A stretch of DNA of 64,000 bases from Oxytricha trifallax (Eukaryota; Ciliophora; Spirotrichea; Sporadotrichida; Oxytrichidae): assembly GCA_000711775.1 (NCBI GenBank), contig ARYC01000100.1, forward strand, positions 62,001 to 126,000, written 5' to 3'. Shown here one piece after another: positions 42,726 through 54,000 of the stretch (position 1 is its first letter; each line of letters starts with the position of its first letter). The translations under genes and the position numbers were made by a program. Below the pieces are notes generated by a model. That model was not told the origin of the DNA, searched no databases, and worked only from the letters and a program-made list of their open reading frames with translations.

Positions 42726-44262
42726 ATGTCAAGAACTAGCTTTGTAGTGGGAATAAGCAATGCTGCTCAGGGAGGAGCTAATACAACCATGAATAATAAT
42801 AACATGAACCGCCCAATTTCTCAAAATGATTTCTCGACTCACTCAGTCAAAAACAACCCAAGTTTTAACGGAGCTGCCAGTTCAGCCAAACATTAAAACC
42901 TTCTAAGAAAATAACTCTCTAGTAACACCTAGAACAATCTCCCCTCAGATTAAAACGTACAAAACTCAGAATTTGGAGCTTTCAACATTACAAACATAAG
43001 CGAGTATAAACTTGGAAAGGTTTTGGGGTAAGGTGCATATGCAGTAGTGAAAGAAGGTGTACATCGCACTCTAGGTTCTTCTCTGGCTGTCAAAATTTAC
43101 GATAAATATAAGTTAATAGATGCTTAACGTAAGAGAAGTGTCATTAGAGAGATCAAGATATTGAAGAAAATGTAGCATGAAAATATTGTCACACTTTTCG
43201 ACGCAATTGATACGCAGAGATAACTATATTTGGTCATGGAAAATGTCGAGGGAGTTAGTTTGCAGTAAATGCTCATCATATATTAATAATAACTTTATTT
43301 ATTGAAAATTGCTCAAATAATTTTAATAAAATAAAATGCTGAAAATGATTCCAGATAGAAAAGTCAAAGAAGAGGAAGCTGCAAGAATTTTCATGCAAAT
43401 CATAAGTTCAATGGAATATGTTCACAACTAAGAGATAGCTCATAGAGACATAAAATTAGAAAATATCTTAATTGAAACTTCAACAAAGAAAGTGAAGCTT
43501 ATTGACTTCGGATTTTGTTGTCAAGCTAAAGAGAAATTGAGAATTTTCTGCGGTACACCCTCTTATATGTCTCCTGAAATTGTAATGAAAAGAGAATACT
43601 ACGGTGGCCCCTCAGATATATGGGCTTGTGTGTTTTACTTTATGTTCTGCTTTGTGGTACTTTTCCATTTAAAAGCTCCTTTGAAAAGGATTTGTTCAGG
43701 AAGATTTCAAGAGGCCAGTTTATAATACATTAAGTTGCATATGTGAATTTTTACTATAAATTTAAGTTATAGCTTCTCATGCCAACCAGATTTAAGTTCA
43801 GAAGTTCAAGATTTGATTACTCAAATTCTACAAGTTGATCCACACAAAAGACCTACTGCTTCTCAGATTCTAGAGCATAGCTGGTTCGCAACTCAAGGTT
43901 TGGTGTGTAAACCAGTCTACTAAATCGAAATTAATTCAAGTTTAGGCGTCTCCAGAGTTGAGGATATCCTCTAATCTTAAAAATTTGTATTTGCATTAGC
44001 ATTTATTGTCATAGAAATTGAATCTCAAGACAGCGGAATTAAACCCTATCACTAAATGAGAGACGAATTGAAAAACATTAAAACTTAAAGTTCAAGCAGT
44101 GTTATAAGCGGAGATGTACTGTCAGTTGGCACCGAAGGCTCGAATGCCATGAAAACTATCGAGAGAGTGTAAATGAAAATTGAGAAAGAATAAAAAAGGG
44201 CAAAGACCATGCTATTTTTATATTACCTATTTTTCAGCTAATTAATGAGTGAAATTCGTTGA
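42726..44262 (+). CDS. CAMK/SNF1-type Ser/Thr protein kinase
   Basis: ATG 42726 opens MSRTSFVVGISNAAQGG with an N/S/Q-rich leader, then the kinase domain: YKLGKVLGQGAYAVVKEGVH, AVKIYDK, REIKILKKMQHENIV, LVMENVEG. A 67-bp IES splits SLQQML from KMIPDRKVKEEEAARIFMQI. Catalytic loop HRDIKLENIL, metal motif IDFGFC, GTPSYMSPEIV, and SDIWAC. A one-base break near 43628 separates SDIWAC from VLLYVLLCGTFPFKSSFEKD, consistent with a missing G in GCTTGTG. After an intron near 43725-43770 come QPDLSSEVQDLITQILQVDP, HKRPTASQILEHSWF and a tail to TGA 44260-44262. GTPSYM.PEIV and LLCGTFPF..SFE place it in the CAMK group; the substrate is unknown. Confidence 0.86.
43274..43340. other. IES in the kinase gene (67 bp, pointer AAATGCT)
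   Basis: AAATGCT occurs at 43267-43273 and 43334-43340. Deletion joins ENVEGVSLQQML to KMIPDRKVKEEEAARI, which completes the hinge and helix D of the kinase fold. Confidence 0.88.
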
Positions 44263-45227
44263 AAATAGGAGTAAATTTTTCAAAGTTTATAATTTTACTA
44301 TTATGGTACAATACTTGCTTAAAATAATCAAGTGATAGATATGACCAGTAGACATAAGCAATAGATAAATCTCTATCCTTAACTATTCAAACAATAGAAA
44401 TAGAATCACTACCCTTATTTGCATAGTAACACTGATATTGTTTCTTCTTCACATGTGCACACAATCAACACTGTTAGGATTATATCTTAATATAAAATTA
44501 CACTATACTGTTTTAAACAGATTTTTTATGAAATTTAATAAGGAATAAGGGAAATAAATTAGTGCAAAAAATCACATTACTAGAATGAATTATTTGTGAA
44601 TTAGAGAAAAATTAGTGATTTAATATTTATGCTATTAAAGAAGATATCTACTATAATTATTGTAGCATTATTAATACAATTTCTAGAGAATTAAATGTTC
44701 TTTTTATATGGGATTATATCTAGATGTTTAAATTTAATGTTAAAAATAAGAGACCAATTTCTATTTATATATTTTTCTTTCTAAACTTTATAAAAATAAT
44801 AATAAAATCAGATAAAAATAGAATTATATATAAAAATTAACAAATTTATAATAATACTCACGATTTTAAAATGTAAAACTCTAGAAACATTGTTTAAAAA
44901 TGGGTGAGATCTAAAGATACCTTTGGTCATCCTATAAGCTTGAATTATAACAACTCCCCTCAATTTAAATAAGGGATAATATTTAATCATAATTCTTTGT
45001 TATAAACTTTGATTTTTATTTATAAATTGAATGATTTATTATTTAGCATCAATTTAAATCATTATTTGGAGGAATAGTGACGATATTGACATGAGTTGGA
45101 CTCTTGGTGTACTTTTTAATGCAAATAGTTTCAGTAATTTAAAGATAAAACTATTAAATCACCAGGTCAACCGCATATTTTAATTAAAAGTATCAACCTA
45201 CAGAAAAATAAATAATTTATTAGGTCT

Positions 45228-45229
<2 letters not shown>

Positions 45230-45261
<32 letters not shown>
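45230..45261. repeat. (TA)n microsatellite
   Basis: About 16 uninterrupted TA units, seen directly. Confidence 0.9.
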
Positions 45262-45265
<4 letters not shown>

Positions 45266-46660
45266 TAAGAAACGACTCTAGACAGAAATAACTTTGACGT
45301 TTCAAATAAATAAACAAGAGATACATTTGAATACAGGAAGTATAAATTAAAAAATATAGTTTAAATTAAATTAGTTACAGTTCAAAGTTAATACTAGTAT
45401 ATGAAACACTGCTCTATTTAAATATAAGAGTTTACTATTTAGCAATTTCTAATTTCTAAACTAAAGATCAGTTTACTATATTTAGTTTAATTTCTACTAA
45501 TTTATTAAATTACACCCAAACAAAATTCTATTTTATAAAAAAATTGCATAACAAATTGGACAATTTCAAAAAAAAATCAGATTTAATATTTTTATTCTGA
45601 AATTCTAAAATCTAAAGCATTTCTTCAAGAATTATTTAAAATATATAATTTATATTTTCATTCTTGTTCTATCCTACAAATTAAGCTACTTACGATTAAA
45701 TTAATGAATATAATATATTAATCTTAGTATAGTAATGAATTTAGAATAAATTATGTAAAAACTTATATTCGACTATCTAAGATATATATACTTTTTAATA
45801 ATTTCTTTGTAAAAATAATGTATTTTTTTCCTCAAATTAATGTATTGTTTATTAATTTATTTCATAAATGGCAAACTCATATAGTTTAATCATAATATTT
45901 AAGAATTACTTCTTTTAAATCATTTTTTCAGTGAAATTTTACAGAATTTTATTTAATATATTACAATAAATCTTGAATATCTACAATATAAATATTTGTA
46001 GACTTATTTCTAATATCTCTCAGTGAATATATCCTAAGTTAACTATTTTATTACAAGTGATATTTTTTAAATAAATATATTCAATTCCTTAAATTTTAAG
46101 TGATGGTTATATGGAGAATGTAATATAAATACCTATTGAAATATGTACAGCTGATAGATTTGGCAATTAAAGCGAGGCACTTCAAGACATCAAATTTAAT
46201 TATATTATTAATTGTTTATTTGTAAAAAGACCTTTAAAACTCTAAAAATAATGTGAAAAAATAAATTTTATTATATTTTATTTTCCTCATCATAATTTAT
46301 ATTAGTGGGGAAAAAATCATAAGCTTAATAATTTTAATTATTAATGCAATTAGTTGAGGTATCTAAATTATATAAGAGGGATATGTAATGTTTATAAAAG
46401 AACTCAATTATTTTTTTAATTTATGATAGTTTACGAATTTATGATTGAGAAATTTAAGAATAATAACTCAAAAATATATATTTTATTTGAATAAAAATTT
46501 TACTATCGAGATATTATTAAACTCTATGCCATTTTTATATTTGATTTTAGAGAAAAACTAAAATAAATTTTTTAATTTTAATGACTATAAGTTTTCCTTT
46601 TAAAATCAAATTTAAATTATCTAATTTGACTATCTACTAAATTATCTCAAAATAATAATA

Positions 46661-47077
46661 TTGTAGGAATACATTTGATTTGGGAAATTAAGTTAAAATT
46701 AAATAAATGAATAATTAAATTTGTGGCAGTTAACTTTCTGGAAACCTAGACAATATGGTACTTGTTCGATAGAGAATTCAAAATTAGCTGGACTTTAATA
46801 TTAGCGGAACCCCTCTATCGCATCCCTGAAGCGAGATAACTCGACTTTAATGTGAGCATTAAAATCAACTAAAAAAATCACCCAAAATTAAAGTCGAGTT
46901 ATCTCGCTTCAGAAATGCGATAGAGGGGTACCGCCAATAGTAAAGTCCAGCTAATTTTGAATTCTCTATCGAACAAGTACCATATTGTCCAGGTTTCCAG
47001 AAAGTTAACTGCCAAAAATTTAATTATTCATTTATTTAATTTTAACTTAATTTCCCAAATCAAATGTATTCCTACAA
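46661..47077. mobile_element. Foldback MITE copy 2
   Basis: A 417-bp palindrome with arms of about 200 bp: left TTGTAGGAATACATTTGATT, right AATCAAATGTATTCCTACAA. TA flanks both ends. It shares the terminal 25 bp, TTGTGGCAGTTAAC, GAATTCAAAATTAGCTGGAC and the central AAAAAAATCACCC with copy 1 at 23.76 kb. The inner arm segments (CTGAAGCGAGATAACTCGAC and its complement) are unrelated to copy 1, yet pair perfectly within this copy. No ORF. Confidence 0.88.
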
Positions 47078-48854
47078 TACTAATAAATATAAAATTAGCA
47101 GATTTATGAATATAAAATTCATAAGTTAGCTATTTTAATACAACTACCATAAAACCTTCTAAAATTAAATTAAATACATTTATAAAAAACAAAATTATTT
47201 GGATTTTAATTGGAATTACAAATAATTTAGCAAAAATTAAAAATTTTGTGAACTTATGAAATCAAAAATTTATTGAATTACAATCAGGAAACTATGTTAA
47301 TTTTTCTCAATTAATGAAAATTTAAATAAAAACAAATTAAGGATTTTTATGTTAACTCTTTAAAGTAATAATTTCATTTAAATGGTCACTGCGCTGAGAA
47401 GAATTTTAATATATAGGTTAAAGGTTCTTTTGCTGCTAATGAAGGATCATTATTGAGATTTACCATATAAAAATGCAATCAATAACAACTATAAAAAAAA
47501 TTGATAGAATTAAATAATTCTTATTTATATATATTATTATAGATCGATTGTATCCAGACTAAGGAATGAAGTGCAAGAGTAATAAAGAAATAGATTTTTA
47601 ATTTTATAATTATTTTCGCTTTTTCCATAGTTTAAATCATTTAATATTTATAGAGTTTAAGATTTAAATTATGAATAAATAGAGAAGATAATTCCAATAT
47701 TAAACATGGACACGACTTTCTTAAAATAAACTTTTGAAGAAACAAACTTCGATACCCCAATTAAATCTATACTATACAATCAGCAACATACATTTATAAA
47801 CTATGTTAATTACTATTTATAATGATCTGTTTAGTAATATTAAATGTCCCAATAAAGATTAATTGTTTAATGAATAATATTTTAATTTTATCTTATAACT
47901 TTATGAAATAATTAAAAGTTTGAAATATAAACAAGTTCTGTTAGATTTAATGCTGTGCTTTTTCATTATTAAATAGTAGATACTAATATATTAATATTAC
48001 TAAAAAAAGATTAGTTTATTAAATAAAAATACTTGCTAATAATAGTTTTTGATAAAAATTTATTTGAACTAATGTTCTTTTATAGAGAAATGATTGAAAA
48101 GTTACAGCATAAAATTGAATTGTCAAGTAATTTTGAAAAATATGAGAACCAATCAATTGATTTATTATAGAAATTTATTCAGCAACATGACGTAAAATAA
48201 AATATATAAATATATTCGAAAAATAATTGTGATCTCACAAGGTTTTCTTATGGAAATTTACATGGCATACTTGAATCTCTAGAAAAATCAAAATTCAAGA
48301 GATATATATATATATATAAATGCGGGATAATTTCGTTTTGTAAGTGAACAAATATTATTTTAAAAATATAGATTAAATTTATCCTAGAGTATAGTGTATC
48401 GACTATCCCATTAAAATCAATTATTTGTAAAGTTTATTAACACTATTAGGTACATATCCGTTAAGGTTTTTGGGGTTTTATAATACAGAACGATAAATAT
48501 ACTTATAAGACTTAGATAATAATTTTAAATATTTAATTACTTACTATTTCACAAAAAACTATGTTGAACTTGAAGACTTAAAAGTAAAAAGTTTATTTGA
48601 AAATTTGTATTTTCAATAGATTTTATAATTTTTATTAAAAAAAATTACACAAAAATAGAAATCATCATTTTTTTAATTCTTAATCTTAAAAATCATTAAT
48701 TGTATATTTTAGTTATTTTAATTAAAAAGCTTGCACAACTTGCCAAATTTTTCTCTAAAATTAAATTTGGCAAATACTTATTTAAAAAAAGTATTTAAAA
48801 GTTACATACTTACTAGTAATTTAATTATTAAAAAGTTTAAATATAGATAGCATT

Positions 48855-49857
48855 CAAAACCCCAAAACCCTTTCAGTAGTTTGATTGAGTTTTTGATTGA
48901 TAAAAGTAGACTATTAGTGCATACTTTATTAGGGTTTTAATATGGTTTATGTAGGGGTTTAATGTTTAAATATTAGTAGTTTAAGTGAGTAAATGCGAGG
49001 TTTGGGGTCAGTTTATGACAGTGAGTATATAGATTTATTGTTTAAGTTGCGATATGGATGTGATGAATACAGTGAATAACTCAAGCCTGTTCTGAATTAT
49101 ACGTCTATAGCAAGGCTACTCCATAAATCTCCAGCAACTGTGAGGTCCACTGTCTATTAGCATTGAATTTAAAGAGATAGCATCTTAATTCTAAGCCTAA
49201 GAGACCCTTAAAATTTTAGCAGCATCATATGAATATCTAATTAATGATAAGACTCTTAAATACTGGGCTCATTTCTCTCTAGCCTACAGGGCTGTGATGT
49301 TCCATCGCCAATTTCCTGAGCTTCACATCTCTGCTTAATCTATAGCGAACATATATAAAAAGAATGGAATATCTTACAAGACAGTCAATCGCATTAAGAG
49401 AGTGATTGACTTTAATGCTCCATTTTATAAGGATAATTTAAATTATATATTCGATTAAATGCAAAGGGCTTAAAGAATAATATAAAGTTCATACACGCTG
49501 ATGAGGCAGTATTCACATTTAATACCTTCATATCAAGGTCTTGGTATAAAAGATACAGCAACATTGAAGTATATGATTAAAAGGTTAAGGTTTAAACTCA
49601 TGCAATACTTGGTGGAATAAGTGAAGATAGTGGCCTCGAGACTTAGGTTATTCACCCTCGTTCTATAAAGACTGAATAATATATTAAATTCTTGCAATAA
49701 CTGAGAGATAAGTACGCTAACTAAGAAATTATTCTATTCGTTGATAACTTGTCAGTTCATAAAACTAAAGACTCAAGGAAGGAATATGAAAGGCTAAATA
49801 TAACACCTGTATTTAATGTTCCTTACAGCCCTTAGTTCAATGGAATTGAATTGAATT
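48855..49857 (+). mobile_element. TBE transposon, truncated copy A
   Basis: It starts CAAAACCCCAAAACCC and continues into the 5' part of a TBE 42-kDa-type transposase (MRGLGSVYDSEYIDLLFKLR from 48993, then KTLKYWAHF-like, FIHADEAVFTFNTF, VDNLSVHKTK, NVPYSPQFNGIE). It stops abruptly where copy B begins, and the missing 3' three quarters is not found on the far side of copy B. The coding frame is broken at least twice, including a TGA near 49164 and a frame change near 49470. Diverged from copy B. Confidence 0.85.
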
Positions 49858-49958
49858 CAAAACCCCAAAACCCCTTAGTGAGGTTTATAAGTGCTTTGAT
49901 TTTTAGGGTATAGTTGGGGTCTTATTGGGATTAGTAGAGAAATTAGGCCAATTACAAA

Positions 49959-51024
49959 ATGAGAAATAGAAATTAGCGAAATTTAGGGTCTATTTATGAT
50001 GAGTAATATTTAGATTTACTGCTTAAGCTTAGATATGGTTCAAGTATGTATATAGACTAAGTCAAACCAGTGTTGAATTATACAGCCATAGCAAGACTCC
50101 TACGCAAGAGTGCCTCAACAGTTAGGTATCATAGCTTGTTAGCTGTTTAACATTATAACTCAGGCTCTTGAAAACATCCTGCAAGAAAATAAAAGTTCTC
50201 ACAGGTCCATATTGACTATCTCTGTGACTTTAAGACATTAAAGTATTGGGCTCACTTTCCTCTTGACTAACGAGCTGTCATGTTTCATCGCAAGTTTCCA
50301 GACATGCGTATCTCTCTTTAGACTATAGCCAATATTTATAGACGAAATGGTATTACTTTCAAGACTGTCAACAGAGTTAAGAGAGTGATTGATTTTACAG
50401 TGCCTATTTTATAGTAATAATTTAAACTATATATATGATTAAATGCAGAGAGCTATTGACTATAACATCAAGTTCATACATGCAGATGAAGCTGTGTTTA
50501 CGTTCAACACTTTTATTAATAAGTCATGGTACAAGTAGTATGATAACATAGAAGTTTATGACTAAAAAGTAAAGGTAGTCACTCATGCAATTTTAGCTGG
50601 TATAAGTGAAAATTCAGGCTTAGAGAGTTATGTGATTCACCCTCGCTCTATTAAGCGAGAGTAGTATATAGAGATCCTACATAAGCTCAGAGAGAAGTAT
50701 AGCAACCAAGAGATCATCCTGTTTGTTGATAACCTATCAGTTCATAAGACTAAGGAGTCTAAGAAAGCTTATGAAGACCTAAACATAACCACTGTATACA
50801 ACGTTCCTTACAGCCCTTAATTTAATGGAATAGAATTCTACTGGAGTTAAATAAAGACTCACTACAAGAAGCTTCTGCTGTATCATCTTATGCATGACTT
50901 GCCCATCGATACAGTAGACTTGATTCAAAGCAGCTTTAAGAGAGTGTGCGTAGATATGACAACAATTTGTGCGAGAAAGGGAAGAATGAATGTTTATAAA
51001 TAAGTTTTAGATTTAAACGAATGA
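49959..51024 (+). pseudogene. TBE 42-kDa-type DDE transposase (copy B), interrupted
   Basis: ATG 49959 (MRNRNQRNLGSIYDEQYLDL) gives about 355 codons, the usual TBE transposase length. N-terminal helix-turn-helix region NYTAIARLLRKSASTVRYHS; catalytic acids in FIHADEAVFTFNTF (D), ILFVDNLSVHKTK (D) and PQFNGIEFYWSQIKTHYKK (E), an IS630/Tc1-like DDE triad. It ends QVLDLNE and TGA. One in-frame TGA (near 50169, after HYNSGS) and one single-base frame change (near 50405-50425) interrupt it relative to copy A. In the family this enzyme cuts TBE ends and takes part in genome-wide IES removal in Oxytricha. Confidence 0.88.
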
Positions 51025-51049
51025 ATATATTCACATATTAAACTGGCCA

Positions 51050-52000
51050 TAAATGGGTTTGGCTCCTCTTTCTTCTCCTCGTCTTATGGCTTGCTTGGGC
51101 CCATATTTCTTCTCTTTGTGCCAGCTCCTGCATCTATGTTCATTTCATCTGGCTTTTAAACATCTTTATAAAGTCTCTTGCTCACTTCATGAATTGTCTG
51201 TGACTTTCTCTCTCTATGAACCTTAGCATGATCTTTCATAAGATATATACCAGTGCCAGATTTTCCAACAAAGTTAAATGTCAAAGCTTACTTGAAAGAT
51301 AAGGATGCTTCTTAAGTTCCTCTAGCCAAGCTGAGCTTATTAGAATGCCTTGCTTCTTCTAGTCTTCAGGAGAAATAGAATATCGTTTCTTATGTGCTTC
51401 TTCAATAATTTCTCTGAGATAATCCTCATTTATTGTACCAAGAACACCAAAGAAAAAGTTCCTCTCTGGGAGTTTATTAAAGAGTTGTTTCTTGGTAGGA
51501 AGGTAAACTACCACTTCCTCATCTTACATGGCATCCTCATAAAGATTAGTGACTGAAATCTCAGGGTAGTTCGGAATTTCGATTAGTTTAATCTCTTTAT
51601 TTTTAAAAGCTTTCTTCTCCTCACAAAAAATTGCTTTCAAGAATGAAATTTTGGTACCTTCCATCGTTGGAAGGAAAAAACCAACTGTATAACATGTTAA
51701 TAATCATCGAGTTATCTTACCTGTAAAGTTAGGTATCGATAGAGATCTTCCTTACTTCTGAATCTTGAGATCATTTCTTGAGCCTCGACTCTTTTCATTT
51801 GATCATTGAGTGATTCCATCTTTGTTCCTCTCACTATCAATGAATTTCAAATTATAACTTAAAGACTTCTGGATCCTATTGTTTAAAATCTTACTATTAA
51901 ATATGGGCATCTTATAGGAGGTCAACCCCGCAAGATACGTGGAGAAAGTTTGCAGAAGCTGTAACAAACTGCAGAGATGAAGCTCCATTTTTATCAATTT
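51050..52000 (-). pseudogene. TBE 22-kDa-type ORF (copy B)
   Basis: Opposite strand to the transposase. An upstream exon (MESLNDQMKRVEAQEM, SRFRSKEDLYRYLTLQ, near 51811-51722) ends at a GTAAGA donor; the main part reads MEGTKISFLKAIFCEEKKAF (from 51664), LYEDAMQDEEVVVYLPTKKQ, FFFGVLGTINEDYLREIIEE and AWLEELKKHPYLSSK. After a frame change near 51295 it continues ALTFNFVGKSGTGIYLMKDH, HEVSKRLYKDVQKPDEMNID and ends EEPNPFMAS. The GKSGTG.Y motif and a charged C-terminus are visible. Function in TBEs is unknown. A one-base shift in a T run near 51673 also separates the two exons. Confidence 0.72.
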
Positions 52001-52489
52001 AGTTCCATTAAATTAGTACTAAATTTGTTTAAATTTAATTAGTACTGGTACTAAATTCGTTTAATTTCAATTGGTACTAATTTAATAGTACCAAAACTTA
52101 ATTAGTACCTAGTTTTAAACTAATGAGGTTTTAATGGAAAAGTTCCAATATGGTTCAAAACCTAACTGGTACCAGTACCAACCTCAATTTTTTCTAAGTT
52201 GGTACCAAAATTAAAAATATTAAGCATGAATTTAGAAAATTTATAGTTATAAACTTAGTATAAATATGATGTCTAACGCCTAAGAATCACCCATTGTTGT
52301 TGCAGTACCAACTCCTATACAAAGTTACTATAACTAGAGAGGTTATTAGAGCTTTATAATAGAAATTTAAATTTGAATTTAAACATGGCGGCTAACTTAA
52401 ATCGCAAAGCAAACTCTCTTGGAACTGGATAATCATAGCTAAACTTTGGATAAACTAAAAAGCAGAGATCATATACATTGAAAAGGAGC

Positions 52490-53829
52490 CAGAGCTTAAA
52501 GCTCTTGAGTTTGAATCAGAGGTGTTTGTTCTAGAAATAAATATCAGGAAGCAGAGAGCAGAGATAAGTATTTAAACGCTAATCAAAGATGTTGAGGAGT
52601 TAAAAGAACATCTCCAAGAAAAGATTAAAGAATTCTAATGTGATGAATGCTAAAATTTCTTCTCAACTGATTCGAGCTTGAAGAGGCACATCAAAGAGAT
52701 GCACTCTGGGTGAGCTAAGATATATTTCAAGCACGAAAAGGTCGATGGCAGGTATTAGTGCACGACTTGCATGAAGTCTTACACTCACTCAGCTAAAGTT
52801 AAAAGACACATGCAAAAACATCATTTAAGTGAGTTTTTAATGCAAGATAAAGAAACATAAAAACGTAAACCAGCCAAGAGAAAGTCCAATACTATAGAGT
52901 CTTAAAGAGAGCAGGAAGAGAGACTTAAGAAGCAGAAACGTTTTAAGTCAATGAACCAACCAGCTAATGAATTATATATAGCATGCTTGTAAGAGAGAGC
53001 TATGTATATACCTGCATTAAATGCAGTAGATCTCAGTTTTTGCATTGACAACTATTTACATATTGATGTGCCTAACAAGGCAAAACTCATAGTAGTTGAT
53101 GAATATGCTTATAAAGTATATCCTTTCAAATATCTGATTAGGAACGAGCAGTATCAAAATGAGTTTGCCAATGAATACATAATACTAAGAGAGACTCATA
53201 AAAGGTAATGCAAGAACTTGCTTAAACTCGATGGAGTTATTCTTGGACATGGTTTTATTGCACTACGACTCAAGAAATTTGAAATGACTCTAAGAGATTA
53301 TCTCTACCATAATAGATACCCAGATGACTTGAATAAGATACTCACGGAAATGACCAAGGGTGTGAAAGAGCTGCATGATCTAGGGTATGTTCATAGAGAT
53401 TTGAAGCCAGAAAATGTAATGCTAAATCTCTGTCCTTTAGAAATAGTAGTCATTGATTTCAATAGAGCAATAAGGTAAGAAATAGTGACTTTAGCTAAAG
53501 TGCTAGGCACACCTGGGTACTTCCCAATAAGAGAGAAGTGGACTAATGGCTCTGTTTAGTGGGATGTCTGGGCGGTAGCAGCAATTATTTTAGAGTGCGA
53601 TATGGAAAGTATGTCTTACTTCGGAACAAAGCAAGAAAAGTAATCAATAAGCATGGCTGTTAAACATATAAAGCAGGAAGATGTATGCACTTAGATTAAG
53701 AAAATGGTTGAGATGATCATAGTAAGAGCTCCAGCATATCCAAGATCATCATTAGAAGATATACTTGAAACATTAAAGAGAGCTAAGTTCAAGAGATACC
53801 ATAAAGATAAGCAGATAAAATTTGTTTGA
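52490..53829 (+). pseudogene. TBE 57-kDa-type zinc-finger/kinase ORF (copy B)
   Basis: Coiled region (EISIQTLIKDVEELKEHLQE) then two C2H2 fingers: CDECQNFFSTDSSLKRHIKE with MH, and CTTCMKSYTHSAKVKRHMQK with HH. A basic linker (KRKPAKRKSN) precedes a protein kinase domain: LRDYLYHNRYPDD, VKELHDLGYVHRDLKPENVM, VVIDFNRAIR (DFN in place of DFG), GTPGYFPIREKW, WDVWAVAAIILECDMESM. It ends RYHKDKQIKFV and TGA 53827-53829. One in-frame TGA (52711-52713) lies between the fingers. The start is unclear; an ATG at 52385 is in another frame. The finger-plus-kinase fusion is characteristic of TBE; its role is not known. Confidence 0.88.
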
Positions 53830-54000
53830 ATTAATGACATTTATACTCATTAAATATACATTAAATTCGCATCAAACCTGCGTTTTCTCTACTAACCCCA
53901 ATAAGACCCCAACTATACCCTACAAATCAAAGCACTTATAAACCTCACTAAGGGGTTTTGGGGTTTTGAATAATAAAAAAGACTACTAAGCTATTTTTCC

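Larger units (their letters stand above)
44263..48854. other. AT-rich gene desert, 4.6 kb
   Basis: No frame with coding character on either strand. It contains a TA dinucleotide run (about 45230-45261), a second foldback MITE (46661-47077) and a telomere-like GGTTTTTGGGGTTTT at 48465-48479 close to the TBE start. It is probably germline-limited spacer. Confidence 0.6.
49858..53968 (+). mobile_element. TBE transposon, full-length copy B (4111 bp)
   Basis: Bounded by CAAAACCCCAAAACCCC at 49858-49874 and its complement at 53952-53968; the terminal inverted repeat extends to about 85 bp with a few mismatches. Length and content (plus-strand transposase, minus-strand 22-kDa-type ORF, plus-strand zinc-finger/kinase ORF) match the known TBE1-type elements of oxytrichids. 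AAT occurs next to both ends (one extra T on the left), in line with the 3-bp AAT target preference of TBEs. All three genes carry at least one break, so this copy is probably defective. Confidence 0.93.
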
